Below, in pieces: positions 46,212 through 57,706 of a DNA stretch of 64,000 nt. The first letter of the stretch is position 1, and every line of letters starts with the position of its first letter. The position numbers and the translations under genes are program-made. Origin of the DNA: Chimonanthus salicifolius (taxonomy: Eukaryota > Streptophyta > Magnoliopsida > Laurales > Calycanthaceae); NCBI GenBank assembly GCA_013350335.1, contig CM023539.1, positions 23,367,043 through 23,431,042 on the forward strand, written 5' to 3'. The notes below the pieces were generated by a model. That model saw nothing but the letters and a program-made list of their open reading frames with translations. It ran no database searches and had not been told where the DNA came from.

Positions 46212-47215
46212 ATAAGAAATGGCACAAAGAGGATGACCCCTAAAGAATCCCAACACCCTGGAGAATGTTAGTGAGACAAGTGGCAATGTCCCCACCCTTA
46301 CACCTGAAGTCCAGAATCTGCTGCAAGTATTGGTGAATACTATAAAGCAGACAGAACAGACAGGAACCGGCTCGACTACCACTGCCGACCGAGCTACTGT
46401 GAGAGACTTCCAGTTGCATTTTCCTCTTTATTTCAGTGGTATTGAGGGACCAATGGAGGCAAAAAACTGGATAGAGAACATCGTCCAAATATTTGAACTA
46501 CTGAAGATTACAAAAGCACAAGACATAATTGTTTTGGCTGCATCGCAGCTGATCAATGATGCAGGTAAATGGTGTAAGGCCACCTAGGAAGACCAGATAT
46601 TGGCAGGGATGACATGGAAGAGTTTTGAGGATCTATTTTTGGGAAACTACTTCCTGGAGGCAGAATAAAGGACTAGTGTACATGAATTGTTGAATGTGAC
46701 TCAGAGAGGTATGACTATAGCAAAATACCATTAGGAATTCACAAGACTATCCTGCTATGCCCCTATATGGTCGACATTGAACTCAAGAAGACCAGGATGT
46801 TTGAGAGAGGTATACGACCCACCATCAGGTACCGAGTGGTACCTCTTGCTATCACTACTTATGCAAAGTTAGTCAACCGGGCAAGTATTGTCAAACAAGA
46901 CTTGGCCAAGTCTGCAAGTTCCATGGAGCACAAGAAGAAGCATATTGACAGAGGTTTTCACCGACCACAAAAGAAGTTCCATACAAAATCTTCTAGCTGA
47001 CAGAACTCCGACTACTCTTCGGCCCCAGAACCTACAAATCTGTCCACTGGGAATACTTCCTCATGTTTCCAGTGTGGCCAGGTGGGCCACATCAGAAGGA
47101 ACTGTCCTCAACTTCGTCAGGCATCGATGGTACAATATACTGGAAGTACTTTTTCATGCTTCCAGTGTGGGCGAATAGGTCACATTTAGAAGAACTGCCC
47201 TCAACTATGTCAAAG
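46212..47215 (+). pseudogene. Gypsy G gag, broken, with two tandem zinc knuckles
   Basis: Capsid-type segments are visible (FPLYFSGIEGPMEAKNWIEN near 46420-46480; WKSFEDLFLGNYF near 46615). Two CX2CX4HX4C zinc knuckles lie at 47064-47105 (CFQCGQVGHIRRNC) and 47157-47198 (CFQCGRIGHI, stop, KNC), 93 bp apart and flanked by similar sequence, so they arose by a local duplication. Stops and frame changes occur throughout (for example near 46585, 46665 and 46730). Confidence 0.8.
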
Positions 47216-47379
47216 ATTTCAAATGCGGACTTCAATCGTCCGCTAGGCAAGCCGACACAATCCCATATGTCCCGATCTCAGGCACAGTCAAGACGACCTT
47301 CAGCTTCAGCAGCCTTAGGACGGTTGTATTCTTTAGTTCCCATTTCAGAGGCAGCCAACCACTCTGTGATTTAAGGTAG

Positions 47380-47853
47380 GGCTATTATTGGCAGTTCATA
47401 TGAAGTAGCACTGTTTGATTCTAGAGCATCATATTCTTTCATGTCTACATCTATGATTACTGCTACGGGTTTATTTGTACAATCTTTGTCATCTCCTCTC
47501 ATCATAGTCTCACCTGTTGGAGACACAACACTGGGTTTAGTTTGCACCTCAGTTGACACTGAACTGGCAGATTTCAAGTTAAAGTTTTATTATCTAGTAT
47601 TAGAAATTTCAAAATTTGATGTAATTTTTGGCATGGACTGGTTGACCACCTTTCAAGCTTGTATTGATTGTTATCTCAAAAGAGTAACCTTTTGGTCACC
47701 TGATGGACATAGATTCATAGTTTATAGGGATAAACAAAAGACGACTGTATGTGGTAGATCATGTGATTGGGTTAATCCAGTCTTGTTGAACAACCTTAAA
47801 TTGGATGAGTCACCTACCCCTACTCTCCCTGTTATCGTGAAAGATTGTGCTGA
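47380..47853 (+). pseudogene. Gypsy G protease region
   Basis: Retropepsin-like domain. The catalytic motif, normally D-S-G, reads D-S-R here (residues LFDSRASYSF near 47414), which should abolish activity. The flap and the GMDWL motif (near 47632) are preserved. The frame is open from 47441 to the solo LTR at 47854. Confidence 0.8.
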
Positions 47854-49745
47854 TGAAAGTTTCCATTTTCAATGTGCTAGAACATCGTGATTGACCCTAG
47901 AGGGAGGGTGAATAGATCAATTCCATTTTTAATGGTGTTTACAAATTTCTAGATTATTTGAAGTGCAGCGGATTGTTTAATCAAGAGATTTGTTTAGTGT
48001 GACAATTTCATTGATCGATCACCCTAAGATATTGACCATTTACATAAAGTTTGATTATCGATGATTATGCACAATGTGTAGAGTAAGATAATCAATATGC
48101 AAAGCGATGTGTGTTAAGAAGAGTACTTAAAAACTAAATAAAAACACACATAGATCAAACACCATAAGACCATTTTAAAGTGGTTCGGTTAGCCAACCTA
48201 CATCCACTGTTTGGACTTGCTCAACCTTGAGCTATCCCCAAAATCCACTAAATGGGGACTTACACGCTCACAATTAGAGTAGGAATTCCACCTCACTCAA
48301 TCGACTGGGAATTTCACCCACCACTATCGAATAGGAATTCCACATATCAATTTGGTCGGGAGTTCCACCCACCTCTGTGCCGGAGACACCGCTCCAGAAA
48401 TTTTTATAGTGGTTCCGGGGTACCTCCCATTAATCCACTTCGGAACAAAGGTTTTAAAAGAAAATTAAAACCAAGATGCACTTGCCTTTGAAGCTCTCTC
48501 TTCTGATGTATGCTTCTTCGAGATCCCACCAATGTATGCCGACACTCCGCCCCTTAACGTCGTTTAGCAATCACAGTCCAGGGTGACAAGGAAACTGGTT
48601 CTACCCAAGGTTTCCTAGTTTATGGTTCTCTCCTTCTCACTTTAAAACTCAATCCTCAAATTGGTTGTTTATGAGTTTTCATCATCTTCCGCTCTCTCTC
48701 ACTATCCAATCCATTTGATTGGTTGTATTTGATTCCCTAGTGCAGGCACGAGAGAGAGAAAGAGAGAGTAATCCTTCTGTTGGCCATTGTTTAAACTCAC
48801 TGATAAAGATGAGGGTCCAACTGATCCGTCCGAAGGATACCAACTGTTGTATAAAGATTGGTTTATATAGCGAAGGCAACCAGTGGTAGTAACAATAATG
48901 TACCGACAGGTCGGTCGCCACGAAGGGTCGATGACTAAAAATGTTACCGTTACAATTCCAACTGTTGTTCACTAAGTGCACTTCCAACGGTAATATTGTT
49001 TCCCGGTCGACATGTTGTTGTCGCCGATAGGTGGACACTTATGATACTGAGGGGTCGATCCATACGAGAGGCTCGTTCTGGTGGAAACATGATTGGCAGT
49101 AGTTTCAACTTATAAACCTGTTACCGAGAACGACCTGTCTCCCATTACTGAGGGGTCGGTAATCACTACTCTCGATCAGTCTTGAATTACCGATATGTTT
49201 GTTTTCTAGAGAGCCCACTTGAGTTCTAAGTCCAGAACTCATAAATCTTGATCGAGGAGTCGTTGACCACGAAGGGTCGTTTTAGTTTTTCACCGAGGGG
49301 TCGGTACATACGAGACTCTCGATCAGAGGCATACCTAGAATGATAGTTCAACGTTCCAGAACCTATGTCATTTAGGTCGACTAGTCTTTGACCACGATGG
49401 GTCGATCCTGACTGTACCGAGGGGTCGGTGAGATAAGACTAGTCGAGCTGACAGAGAATATAATTCATATTTCCAAATTTGCTTCCATTTCACTGTCAAA
49501 CTTTCTCACTAGACTTTTTATGATTTAACAATTTGTTCTTCTCAGCCTAGGGATAATCCTCTCTAAGGTGTGGGTACCACTTAAGGTCATCTATGGCCAA
49601 TATACCTATTTTGTGATTGCCATAACAATGAGCTTTAATCCGGTGGAGCATGATCTTTACTCTTGATCATCTTGGATCTTCAAGCTTCCGGCAAGTGCTT
49701 TTTTCTTAACAAACATAGGGTATTGGCTAAGCCGAGGCACTAACA
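47854..49745 (-). mobile_element. Solo Sirevirus-like LTR in the G pol (minus strand)
   Basis: Reads TGAAAGTTTCC to CACTAACA on the plus strand, which is the reverse of the plus-strand Sirevirus-like LTRs. Flanks GCTGA (47849-47853) and GTTGA (49746-49750) differ by one base and fit a 5-bp duplication. It contains the CACCGAGGGGTCGGTA motif several times (for example near 49290 and 49418). It sits in the protease to reverse-transcriptase linker of G without removing G sequence: the G reading frame is the same on both sides. Confidence 0.85.
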
Positions 49746-49751
49746 GTTGAC

Positions 49752-51024
49752 ATCTCTCTAACTGAACTTCCCAGTCTACCTCCCAAGCGAGAGTTAGACT
49801 TTGCGATTGAATTGTTTCCCGGTTCCGCAATTATATCACTCCCACATTATCGGATGGCACCTGCTGAAATGACTGAGCTAAAGAAGCAAATTGATGACTT
49901 GCTCCAGATGGGATTCATTCGACATAGTACTTCTTCATGGGGAGCACCTGTGTTATTTGTAAAAAAAAAGGATGGCTCACTGAGATTGTGCATAGATTAC
50001 CGGAAATTGAATCAAGTCACCATCAAGAACAAGTATCCTCTACCCAGAATAGATGATCTATTTCACCAACTGAAGGGGTCAAGTATCTTTTCACAGATAG
50101 ATCTCATGTTTGGCTATCATCAAATCAGAGTTAAAGAGGATGATATACAGAATTCTGCATTCAGGACAAGATATGGATTGTACGAGTATGTGATGATGCC
50201 ATTTGAACTAACCAATAAACCAGCAGTCTTTATGGGCCTAATGAACTGGATCTTTTGCCCTATCTCTATAGATTTGTGATCATGTTCATTGATGACGTTC
50301 TCATCTACTCAAAGAACAAGGAAGAACACACTGAGCACCTACGGATTGTCCTGGACACATTAAGAAGCAACCAGTTGTTTGCTAAAGCTAGTAAATGTGA
50401 ATTCTGGCTATCAAAAGTGAATTTCCTTGGACATAAACAACAGGAGGAATAGCAGTGGACCCGACAAAGATAGAGGCAGTTCAGAATTGGAAACCCCCTC
50501 GGAATGTTACAGAGATCCGAAGCTTTCTAGGACTAGCAGGTTACTACCGCAAGTTCATTGCAGACTTCTACAAGATTGCAGTCAAATATGAATGGTTAGA
50601 AAAATGCAATGAGAGATTTGAAGAACTGAAACGGAGATACGTAACAGCTCATATGCTTATCCTTCTAGAAAGGGGTAAAGGCTATGCAGTGTACTATGAC
50701 GCTTCAGGTGAAGGGTTGGGGTGTGTCCTCACCCAAAAAACACGGACAGTGGCTTATAGTTCTTGACAATTGAAGATACATGAGTGGAATTATCCTGTTC
50801 ATGACTTGGAATTGGTAACCGTGGTGTTCGCACTCAAGAACTGGAGACACTACCTCTTTGAAGAGAATTTTGAAGTTTATTCTGGCCCCAAGAACCTGAA
50901 ATATTTGTTTGGACAAAAAAACCTTAACATGAGGCAGAGGAGATGAATGAAGTATCTTCAAGATTATGATTTTACTCTTCATTATCATCCAAGCAAAACA
51001 AACAAGGTTGCGGATGCACTTAGC
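49752..51024 (+). pseudogene. Gypsy G reverse transcriptase and RNase H, broken
   Basis: Reverse transcriptase has the MAPAEM entry, [19 protein letters not shown] (about 49938-49995), [10 protein letters not shown], and the catalytic FIDD (near 50288, in the FIDDVLIYS context). The thumb follows with CEFWL and the [11 protein letters not shown] connection (50455), then RNase H with [12 protein letters not shown] (near 50694) and the HYHPSKTNKVADALSRK end (50980-51030). Frame changes occur near 50255 and 50445 and a stop near 50764. Confidence 0.85.
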
Positions 51025-52557
51025 CGCAAACCTTATGGAACCATAGCAAGCCTAATCATGCAAATGTGGAAGATGCGCTCGGCCATTGTGGAATTGAAAT
51101 TGCACATGTCCAACAGAGGATATATATGTAATTTGGTGGTACATTCGACGTTGACATAAAAAATAAAGCAGACAAAAAAGACAGATCTGGGAATGGCAGA
51201 AATTTTGGCCACGTTATCTGCATGAGAGACAGTACAGGATTGGCAATTGTAACCTGGACAAGGACTCATGTTCAAAGGTAGGGTATACATACTAAAAGAA
51301 TGCAGAAAAAAGATACTGACAGAAGCACACCAATCAAAATTTTCGATATACCCTAGAAGCACAAAGATGTATAAAGATCTCAAGCGACAGTATTGGTGTT
51401 GTGGACTCGAGAAAGACGTGGCAGATTACAGTCTCCAAGTGTCTAACATGTCAACGAGTCAAAGCAGAACATCAAAAGACCCCTGGTTTGCTTAAGCCCC
51501 TTTCCATACCAGAATGGAAGTGGGAACACATTACGATGGATTTTGTGACGGGATTGCCTAGATCTTCTGAAGGCAATGATGCTATCTGGGTCTTGATCGA
51601 CCATAGTACCAAGTCAGTACACTTCATGCCTATTAAGATGATAGATTTATCTGAGAAGTTGGGCAGGCGATACATCAAGGATATTGTTAGACTGCATGGG
51701 ATACCCAAGATAATTGTATCAAATCGTGATGGAAGATTCACTAGAAGGGTATGGCAGAGTTTACAGACGGTCATGGGTACAGACCTACTGTATAGCACAA
51801 CATTTCATCCGCAGACTGATGGACAGTCAGAAAGGACCATACAGACATTGGAGGATATGTTTAGGGCTTGTATGTTGGATTCCCTGGGTAGCTAGGAAGA
51901 TCACCTTCCATTGGTAGAGTTCTCATACAACAATAGCTATCAGGAAAGTCTTCACATGGCTCCATTCGAAGCATTGTATGGTAGACCTTGTAGATCTCCA
52001 ATTTGTTAGACTAAGGCAGGAGAGGCTGCACAGATTGGACCAGAGTTAGTGGAAAGAAGACCTTTCGACAACATCCACTGACTGCCAAGCCGACAGAAGA
52101 GCTATGTAGACAAGAGAAGAAGACATTTGGCGTTTGAGGTGGATGACCTAGTGTTTCTAAATGTATCACCGCATAAAGATCAGATAAAGTTCGAAAAGAA
52201 GGGAAAGTTGTCTCCAAGATTTGTTGGACCGTTCCCATTCCTCGAGAAGATTGGTGAAGTGGCATACCGGATAGCACTTCCTGCATAGTTGTCTACTATG
52301 CACGATGTGTTTCATGTCTCCATCTTGTGGAGGTATAACCCTGATCCATCACATGTCTTAGATGTGAAAGAAGAAGATATACAGAGCGACGTATCATATG
52401 TAGAGAGATCCATCAGGATCATAGTTTCACAGTAGAAAGTTCTGAGAAACAGAGAAATACCACTTGTTAAAGTGGTATGGGAAAGACATAGCAGTGAAGA
52501 GCCTACTTGGGAGTTAGAGTCAGAGATAAGGACTCACTATCCAGAGTTGTTTGTGTA
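51025..52557 (+). pseudogene. Gypsy G integrase with chromovirus-type tail, broken
   Basis: A spacer (51160-51270) precedes the zinc-binding N-terminal region (51268-51480, frame change near 51470). The catalytic core follows, with MDFVTGLPRS (51535), SNRDGRFT (51720; the second Asp is present) and FHPQTDGQSERT with the catalytic Glu (51805-51840). The C-terminal part has KLSPRFVGPFPFLEKIG (near 52205-52255), DVFHVSI, NPDPSHVL and the chromodomain-like end WELES-IRTHYPELF (52510-52550). The stop is near 52555. Several internal stops are present. Confidence 0.85.
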
Positions 52558-52625
52558 ATTTATGATTTAGAACCCAACCTTCATCTAATTTTCGAGACGA
52601 AAATTCCAAAAAGATGGTACTATTG

Positions 52626-55600
52626 TAACGACCAATTTATTACACCTCAGTGATGACATGGCCACATGAGTTGGCAAGACACCATGGCAAGTGGGCCACT
52701 TGAGTTGAAACCCATGTGCAGCCCCACACTTTTCAGCTGAAAGAAGTCAGCCTATCCACCTCTTATAACTCACTTATTTGAGCAGAAAACCCACCAACGA
52801 GATCCAGTTTTTCAGCTGAAAGAACTCAGTCTATCCACATCTTACAGCTCACTTATTTGGGCTGAAAACCCACCAACCAGATCCACCTTTCCAGCTAAAA
52901 GAAGTCAGCCTATCCACATCTTAGAACTCACTTATTTGAGCTGAAAACCCACCAACCATATCCAGTTTTTCACCTGAAAGAAGTCAGCCTATCCACATCT
53001 TACATCTCACTTATTTGAGCTGAAAACCCACCAACCAGATCTAACTTTTCAGCTGAAAGAAGTCAGCCTATCCACATCTTACAGCTCACTTATTTGAGTA
53101 GAAAACCCACCAACCATCTGTAGAATTTATGAGCTAGAACAGCTCCATACTCTTTGGTCTCCTCAGATATTTCTCCCTTCCTCTACCTCCTTTCTCCTTT
53201 TTCCTATTCTCTCAGCACCAGATCTATCCTCAAACACTCAGAAGTTGGTTAGTATCTATCTCTTAACTCAGCCATTACAACAAATATCTTATTGGAAGAA
53301 CACCTATTCACCTCTCAAAGCTTGTGGAAAATCATTTGAAAGGCTCTATAACAGGTTGGTTCCCCCTCCATCTTAGTATTGAGACTAAATTTGGAGCTTA
53401 GAAATAGTCTAGAAACAATCTGATTTGAATTGGGTAAAGAGGAATGGAAACTGGAAAGAAATTGGGGACTGATTTTCAGTCCATGAACAGCTAGGACATT
53501 GGGAGTAGATTTCACGCTGGCTAGTTTTGGGACTGGTTTTTAGTCACAAAACCATTGATAGAAGGATTGTCTTCCAACCTCAAGAACTAGCCATGGTAGG
53601 GTTTTTTTTCTATCTCAGAAACCAACCATGGTAGGACCCTTTGCTAGCTGAAATTAGGACCCTTTGCTTGCTGAAATTAAGACCCAATTTCTAGCTGACT
53701 CTTGAACAAATTGTTGGCTGATTTGTGAACAAATTGTTGGTTGATTTTTTAATAAGTGCTAACTGAATTAAGACCATCTGCTGGCTATTTTATAACCAAG
53801 TGTTGGCTGATTTAAGACCTGTTTCTGGATGATTTTAAGACCCTTTTGCTGGCTAATTTTTAGGATTGTTTTCAAGTTGCAAAACCATTAATCATAGGAC
53901 TGATTTTCATTTCTTAAAACCTTTGAAAATGGGACTGATATTCATGTCTTAAAACACTTGATTGTGGGACTGATTTTCACTCTAAAAAATACTTGATTGC
54001 GGAACTGATTTTCACTATAAAAAACACTTGAGTTAGGGACTGATTTTCACTCTTAAAAACTAGCCGAATGTAGGCCTATTTGGCAGTTTTAAAGACCAGC
54101 CAAGGTAGGGATATTATTCAGTCTCAAAACCAGCCATAGTGGGACTGTATTTCAGTCTCAAAAAAACTGTTGGTAACTTAAAGGACAATTGCTTACTTCA
54201 TGGACAAATTTTTGATGGTTTTATTGGTGTCAAATTAGATTAAACATGGTTTGATAAAGCATAGACTCAAGACTTTCACTCTAAGCCTTTGACTCTAGAA
54301 CACCTTAGATAAGGCAATAAAATATGATCCTTAGCTACTTAGACAAAAGTGGTTTAAAGAGATTCAACAAATACAGGTTTTTAATTGCTTAGAGATATTC
54401 TCTTGGAACAAAGACCTTATTAATAAAAGTAACAAAAAAATAGATTTGGAAATTAAGGGCAATTAATTGGGATAAGTATGATGACTTGTTTATAATGTTT
54501 TGATATACATGAAAATGATCGAAGGATTCAAGAGTGACTGTTGTACGTGTCGTTCTGTAATCTAGTCCTTCACTGATTTTCCTCAATCAAATAGGTGTTC
54601 CTACATTGTTGAATGCACTAGAGTATTATGTGTAGTTCCTCTATTATTATGAATGGCCAATGGATATACTTTAAAAATTATGAATTGCAATGGAATCCTT
54701 TAAATTGTATGAGTAGATTCTTCAATGTTATTGAAGCATGCTGAATAATGATTTGGATGATGAGTATATTTATGAAATGATGGCATGTGGAATGTGTGAA
54801 TTACTGATATACTTTGAAAGTACTTGATTGCTATATGAAGAGTTATGCTTAAATGTGATACTTGGGAATGTAAACTATTCTATACTATTGATGTATTAAT
54901 AAGTGAGATCATGCAAATTGAATGTGATCTTGATTTAATTACCATTGAACAGATGATATATGTTTTGGAAACAATTGAAGATGTATAAATGAAATGAAAT
55001 TGGCACCTACATTCATATACCTCATGCATGTGACATGGGGTAGGATTTGCATTAGTTGGAACCAAGCTTTGGACTTAGGTATGATATAATGATGGAAATT
55101 GATGAAATTGAACAAACTGTTGTATATTGGCCACAGTTTGTTGTTTCAGAAAATATGGGCATTGATTTAGGGCCATAGGCGCTCCAGGGTCAGAAGATGT
55201 CTCGAAACCTGCGCAGGTGTATGGGATATCGGCACTCTCTTGGTTAATCCTGGTTAAGATGTTGGTATAGGGTACAACACCCTGTCGGTTGCCCCCGAAA
55301 ATGCTGCAGACATGTAATAGGCCAGAATATTAACCATTGATGTGACATGGACTGTGGTTGAGAATGGAAGATGGAGATGGTTGCATTGATCATGACATTC
55401 ATGGCATGACAAACATGTTTATTATGATTTGAGTATGAAATGTCTAATTTTCTTAATTGAACATGAGTATGAGTTGTCAATATTGATTAAGAATTGAGAA
55501 TTGCACCATTGTATTTAATGTGGACTTCTAACCATGGAATATGCATCTATATACGTATATGATATCTAAGTTATAACACTCATCTGTGCAACCAACCCAC

Positions 55601-56132
55601 CCCACCCCCCCCCCCCCCCCCCCCCCCCCCTCTTCCCTTCCCCTTTATCATAATTACCTACTAGGCGCGTTGACTGAGCCCATAATTTACCCTCTAGATG
55701 AAGGTGCAGCACAAGGGAACGGAGACGATCCGAGTAGCAGCAGAGTATGAGCAGCTCTGATTTGCTAATTTTGATATTAGATGAGATGTATTCATAGGAG
55801 CATTATTTTGGGAATATAATAATTATAACTCCTAGATTTCATCAATGTTGTTGATGGTTTGATGTATTGACTCATGGGAGACTCCATACGTTGCTTTTCA
55901 TATCGATCTTGGATAAATATGTTTTAATTTTCACTGAATCTTCTAAGTATATATATATATATTATCATGGGTGTTAATCCATGTACACACTGTGTTAGGC
56001 TAGTCGAGGTCTGAGTCTTTGAATTCGGGATCGATTCCATCTCCGTCCTTTTTTCTCTATTGTATTATTCAAATATATATATATATATATACACTCTGAT
56101 TTTAAACATTGGGAAAAGGGCGAGGTGCTTAA
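52626..56132 (+). repeat. Gypsy G 3' LTR (3.5 kb)
   Basis: Starts TGTAACGACC after a weak purine tract. It contains five tandem repeats of about 80 bp at 52731-53110, a 26-base C-run at 55605-55630, TA tracts near 55950 and 56075, and the terminal block shared with 45906-45991. No host gene is supported inside. The block near 55660 (CCTACTAGGCGCGTTGACT) is shared, reversed, with the family B solo LTRs, showing that the two LTR families are related. Confidence 0.8.
52731..53110 (+). repeat. Five 80-bp tandem repeats with TTTCAGCTGAAA palindromes
   Basis: Units begin at 52731, 52810, 52890, 52970 and 53047. Each has the palindrome TTTCAGCTGAAA (or a one- to two-base variant) and most have a second inverted repeat, CAGCTCA / TGAGCTG, around CTTATT. 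The 5' LTR copy has about four units at 22280-22590. Confidence 0.9.
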
Positions 56133-56905
56133 AAAAAATCCAATGAAGCAATCTTCCTAAGTTACTCCCTCAATAGCAAAGCATATAGAGTATTCAACAA
56201 AAAGGACAATTACATTGGATGAATCAATGCATGTTGTATTTGATGAAGCCAACTCATTTGAGAAAAAAAAACAACTATTTGATGTTAGGTTGACCTACCT
56301 AAAAAAGTGGAAATCATTTTGAGCTAAATGAAAAATCAAAAGATGATGCACCTCAAGAAAAGATTCATGAGGGAAAGGAAGAAAGTATTAAAATTGATCA
56401 AAATCAAAATCTTCCTAAAAGTTGGAATCTTGTGAAGGACCACCTTAAAGAGCAAATTATTGGTGAACCATCAAAGGGTATCACAACAAGATCAAGGGTT
56501 AGAGATGAAACTGGTAATATAACATTTGTTTCTCAAATAAAACAAAAGAACTATCAAGAAACTGAAGCTGATGAGTTTTAGATCAAAGCTATGCAAGAAG
56601 AACTTAATCAATTTAAAAGAAACAAAGTTTGGGAACTTGTACCTATGCCTAAAAGATATTCCATAATCAACACAAAATGGGTTTTTAGAAAAAAGAAGGA
56701 TGAATCTGGGAACATTGCTAGAAACAAACCAGATTAGTAGCCCAAGGTTACAACTAAGAAAAGGGATACATTATGATGAAACTTATGCACTGGTAGCCAT
56801 ATTAGAAGCAATTAGGATGCTGCTTGCATATGTCGTCTTAAAAAATTTTAAGTTATTTTAAATAGATGTGAAAAGTGCATTTTTGAATGCCTAAAAGATT
56901 GGAGT
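56133..56905 (+). pseudogene. Ty1/copia integrase end and reverse-transcriptase start (right half of a split pol)
   Basis: Continues the frame interrupted at 22015. Recognisable parts are the integrase tail (SLNSKAYRVFNKK near 56170-56210; VVFDEANSFE), a long linker, then the reverse-transcriptase start with MQEELNQFKRNKVWELVP (near 56590-56645) and IDVKSAFLN (near 56865). An in-frame TAG near 56578 stands where the family has Trp. The fragment ends before the catalytic YVDD box, so the rest of this copia element is lost. Confidence 0.8.
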
Positions 56906-57706
56906 AGATAAGATCATATTTATGGTGGAAAGTTTTTTTTGATATCTAATTAGGACGGTGAGGGTATTTGGAACGTATGATTTCTTACATTGAATCACTG
57001 GATTAGAGATTTTTCTTATATGTTGTTTTTCTTATTAGATTCGCATAATTTTCTTACATGTTTTTGTACTTTACAGAATTTATCCCTCTCTACTAAAAAA
57101 GCACATTATAAAGTATTCAATAAAATTTAAACAATCATTTCACATCATCAAATTGTATGACTCACAACTTAAAAATAGTAAAAGTTTTATATATAGCGAA
57201 CGTATAAAATGAATACCTTAATTTTATATAGTACTAACAATAACATATTCTCTCCACTAATTTACATTAAAATGCTGAGTTGTGGTATATTAGAATAGAA
57301 ACTTTTCATTTTACCTTTAATTTAATTTAAATCAATTAAAAAATAATTAGCCTAACTTAAATCATTTTGGCCAAATTTGTGGCCTGTCTGCTTTCTATCT
57401 CGTCTCTTTTCGTAATTACACCATATATGCTTGCGGCCGATACCAGTATCCCACACTGAGTACGGGCACCTGAAAAAAGCTGTTACAACTGAATGAGGCT
57501 CGCGACCGAAACAGAGAGAGAAGACGCTCTCACTTCTTCTGCTGAACTTCTTACGAGCGTCTGATGATTCCTCATTTCTGAAAATCAGGCAAAATTGGGT
57601 GGAAGAGGAGAAAGAAGAAGATACTAGCCAACACATTATCTCGTTAAGGACGTAGCTGTTTGTTTGGAAAACAAAGAAAGAAAGGGGATAGAAAAGATAG
57701 ATATCA
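56906..57706. other. Intergenic region and 5' leader of the rhomboid gene
   Basis: AT-rich to 57350, then GC-richer up to the start codon. No clear TATA box at a usual distance could be chosen. The minus-strand open frame across 57352-58071 is discussed under rejected items. Confidence 0.5.

Larger units (their letters stand above)
22016..56132 (+). mobile_element. Ty3/gypsy chromovirus-like element G with nested insertions
   Basis: The outermost element of the nest. It starts TGTAACGACCC at 22016 and ends near 56132. A run AAAAA at 22011-22015 recurs at 56133-56137 as a possible 5-bp target duplication. Domain order gag, protease, reverse transcriptase, RNase H, integrase is that of Ty3/gypsy, and the C-terminal integrase tail resembles chromoviruses. 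The 5' LTR is present only as its first 0.7 kb (22016-22728) and last 86 bp (45906-45991), with 23 kb of later insertions and rearrangement between. The 3' LTR is 3.5 kb. No ORF is intact. Confidence 0.75.

Noticed and set aside
52731..53110. A possible satellite array or CRISPR array
   Set aside because: Only five units, confined to the LTR of gypsy G and repeated in its other LTR.
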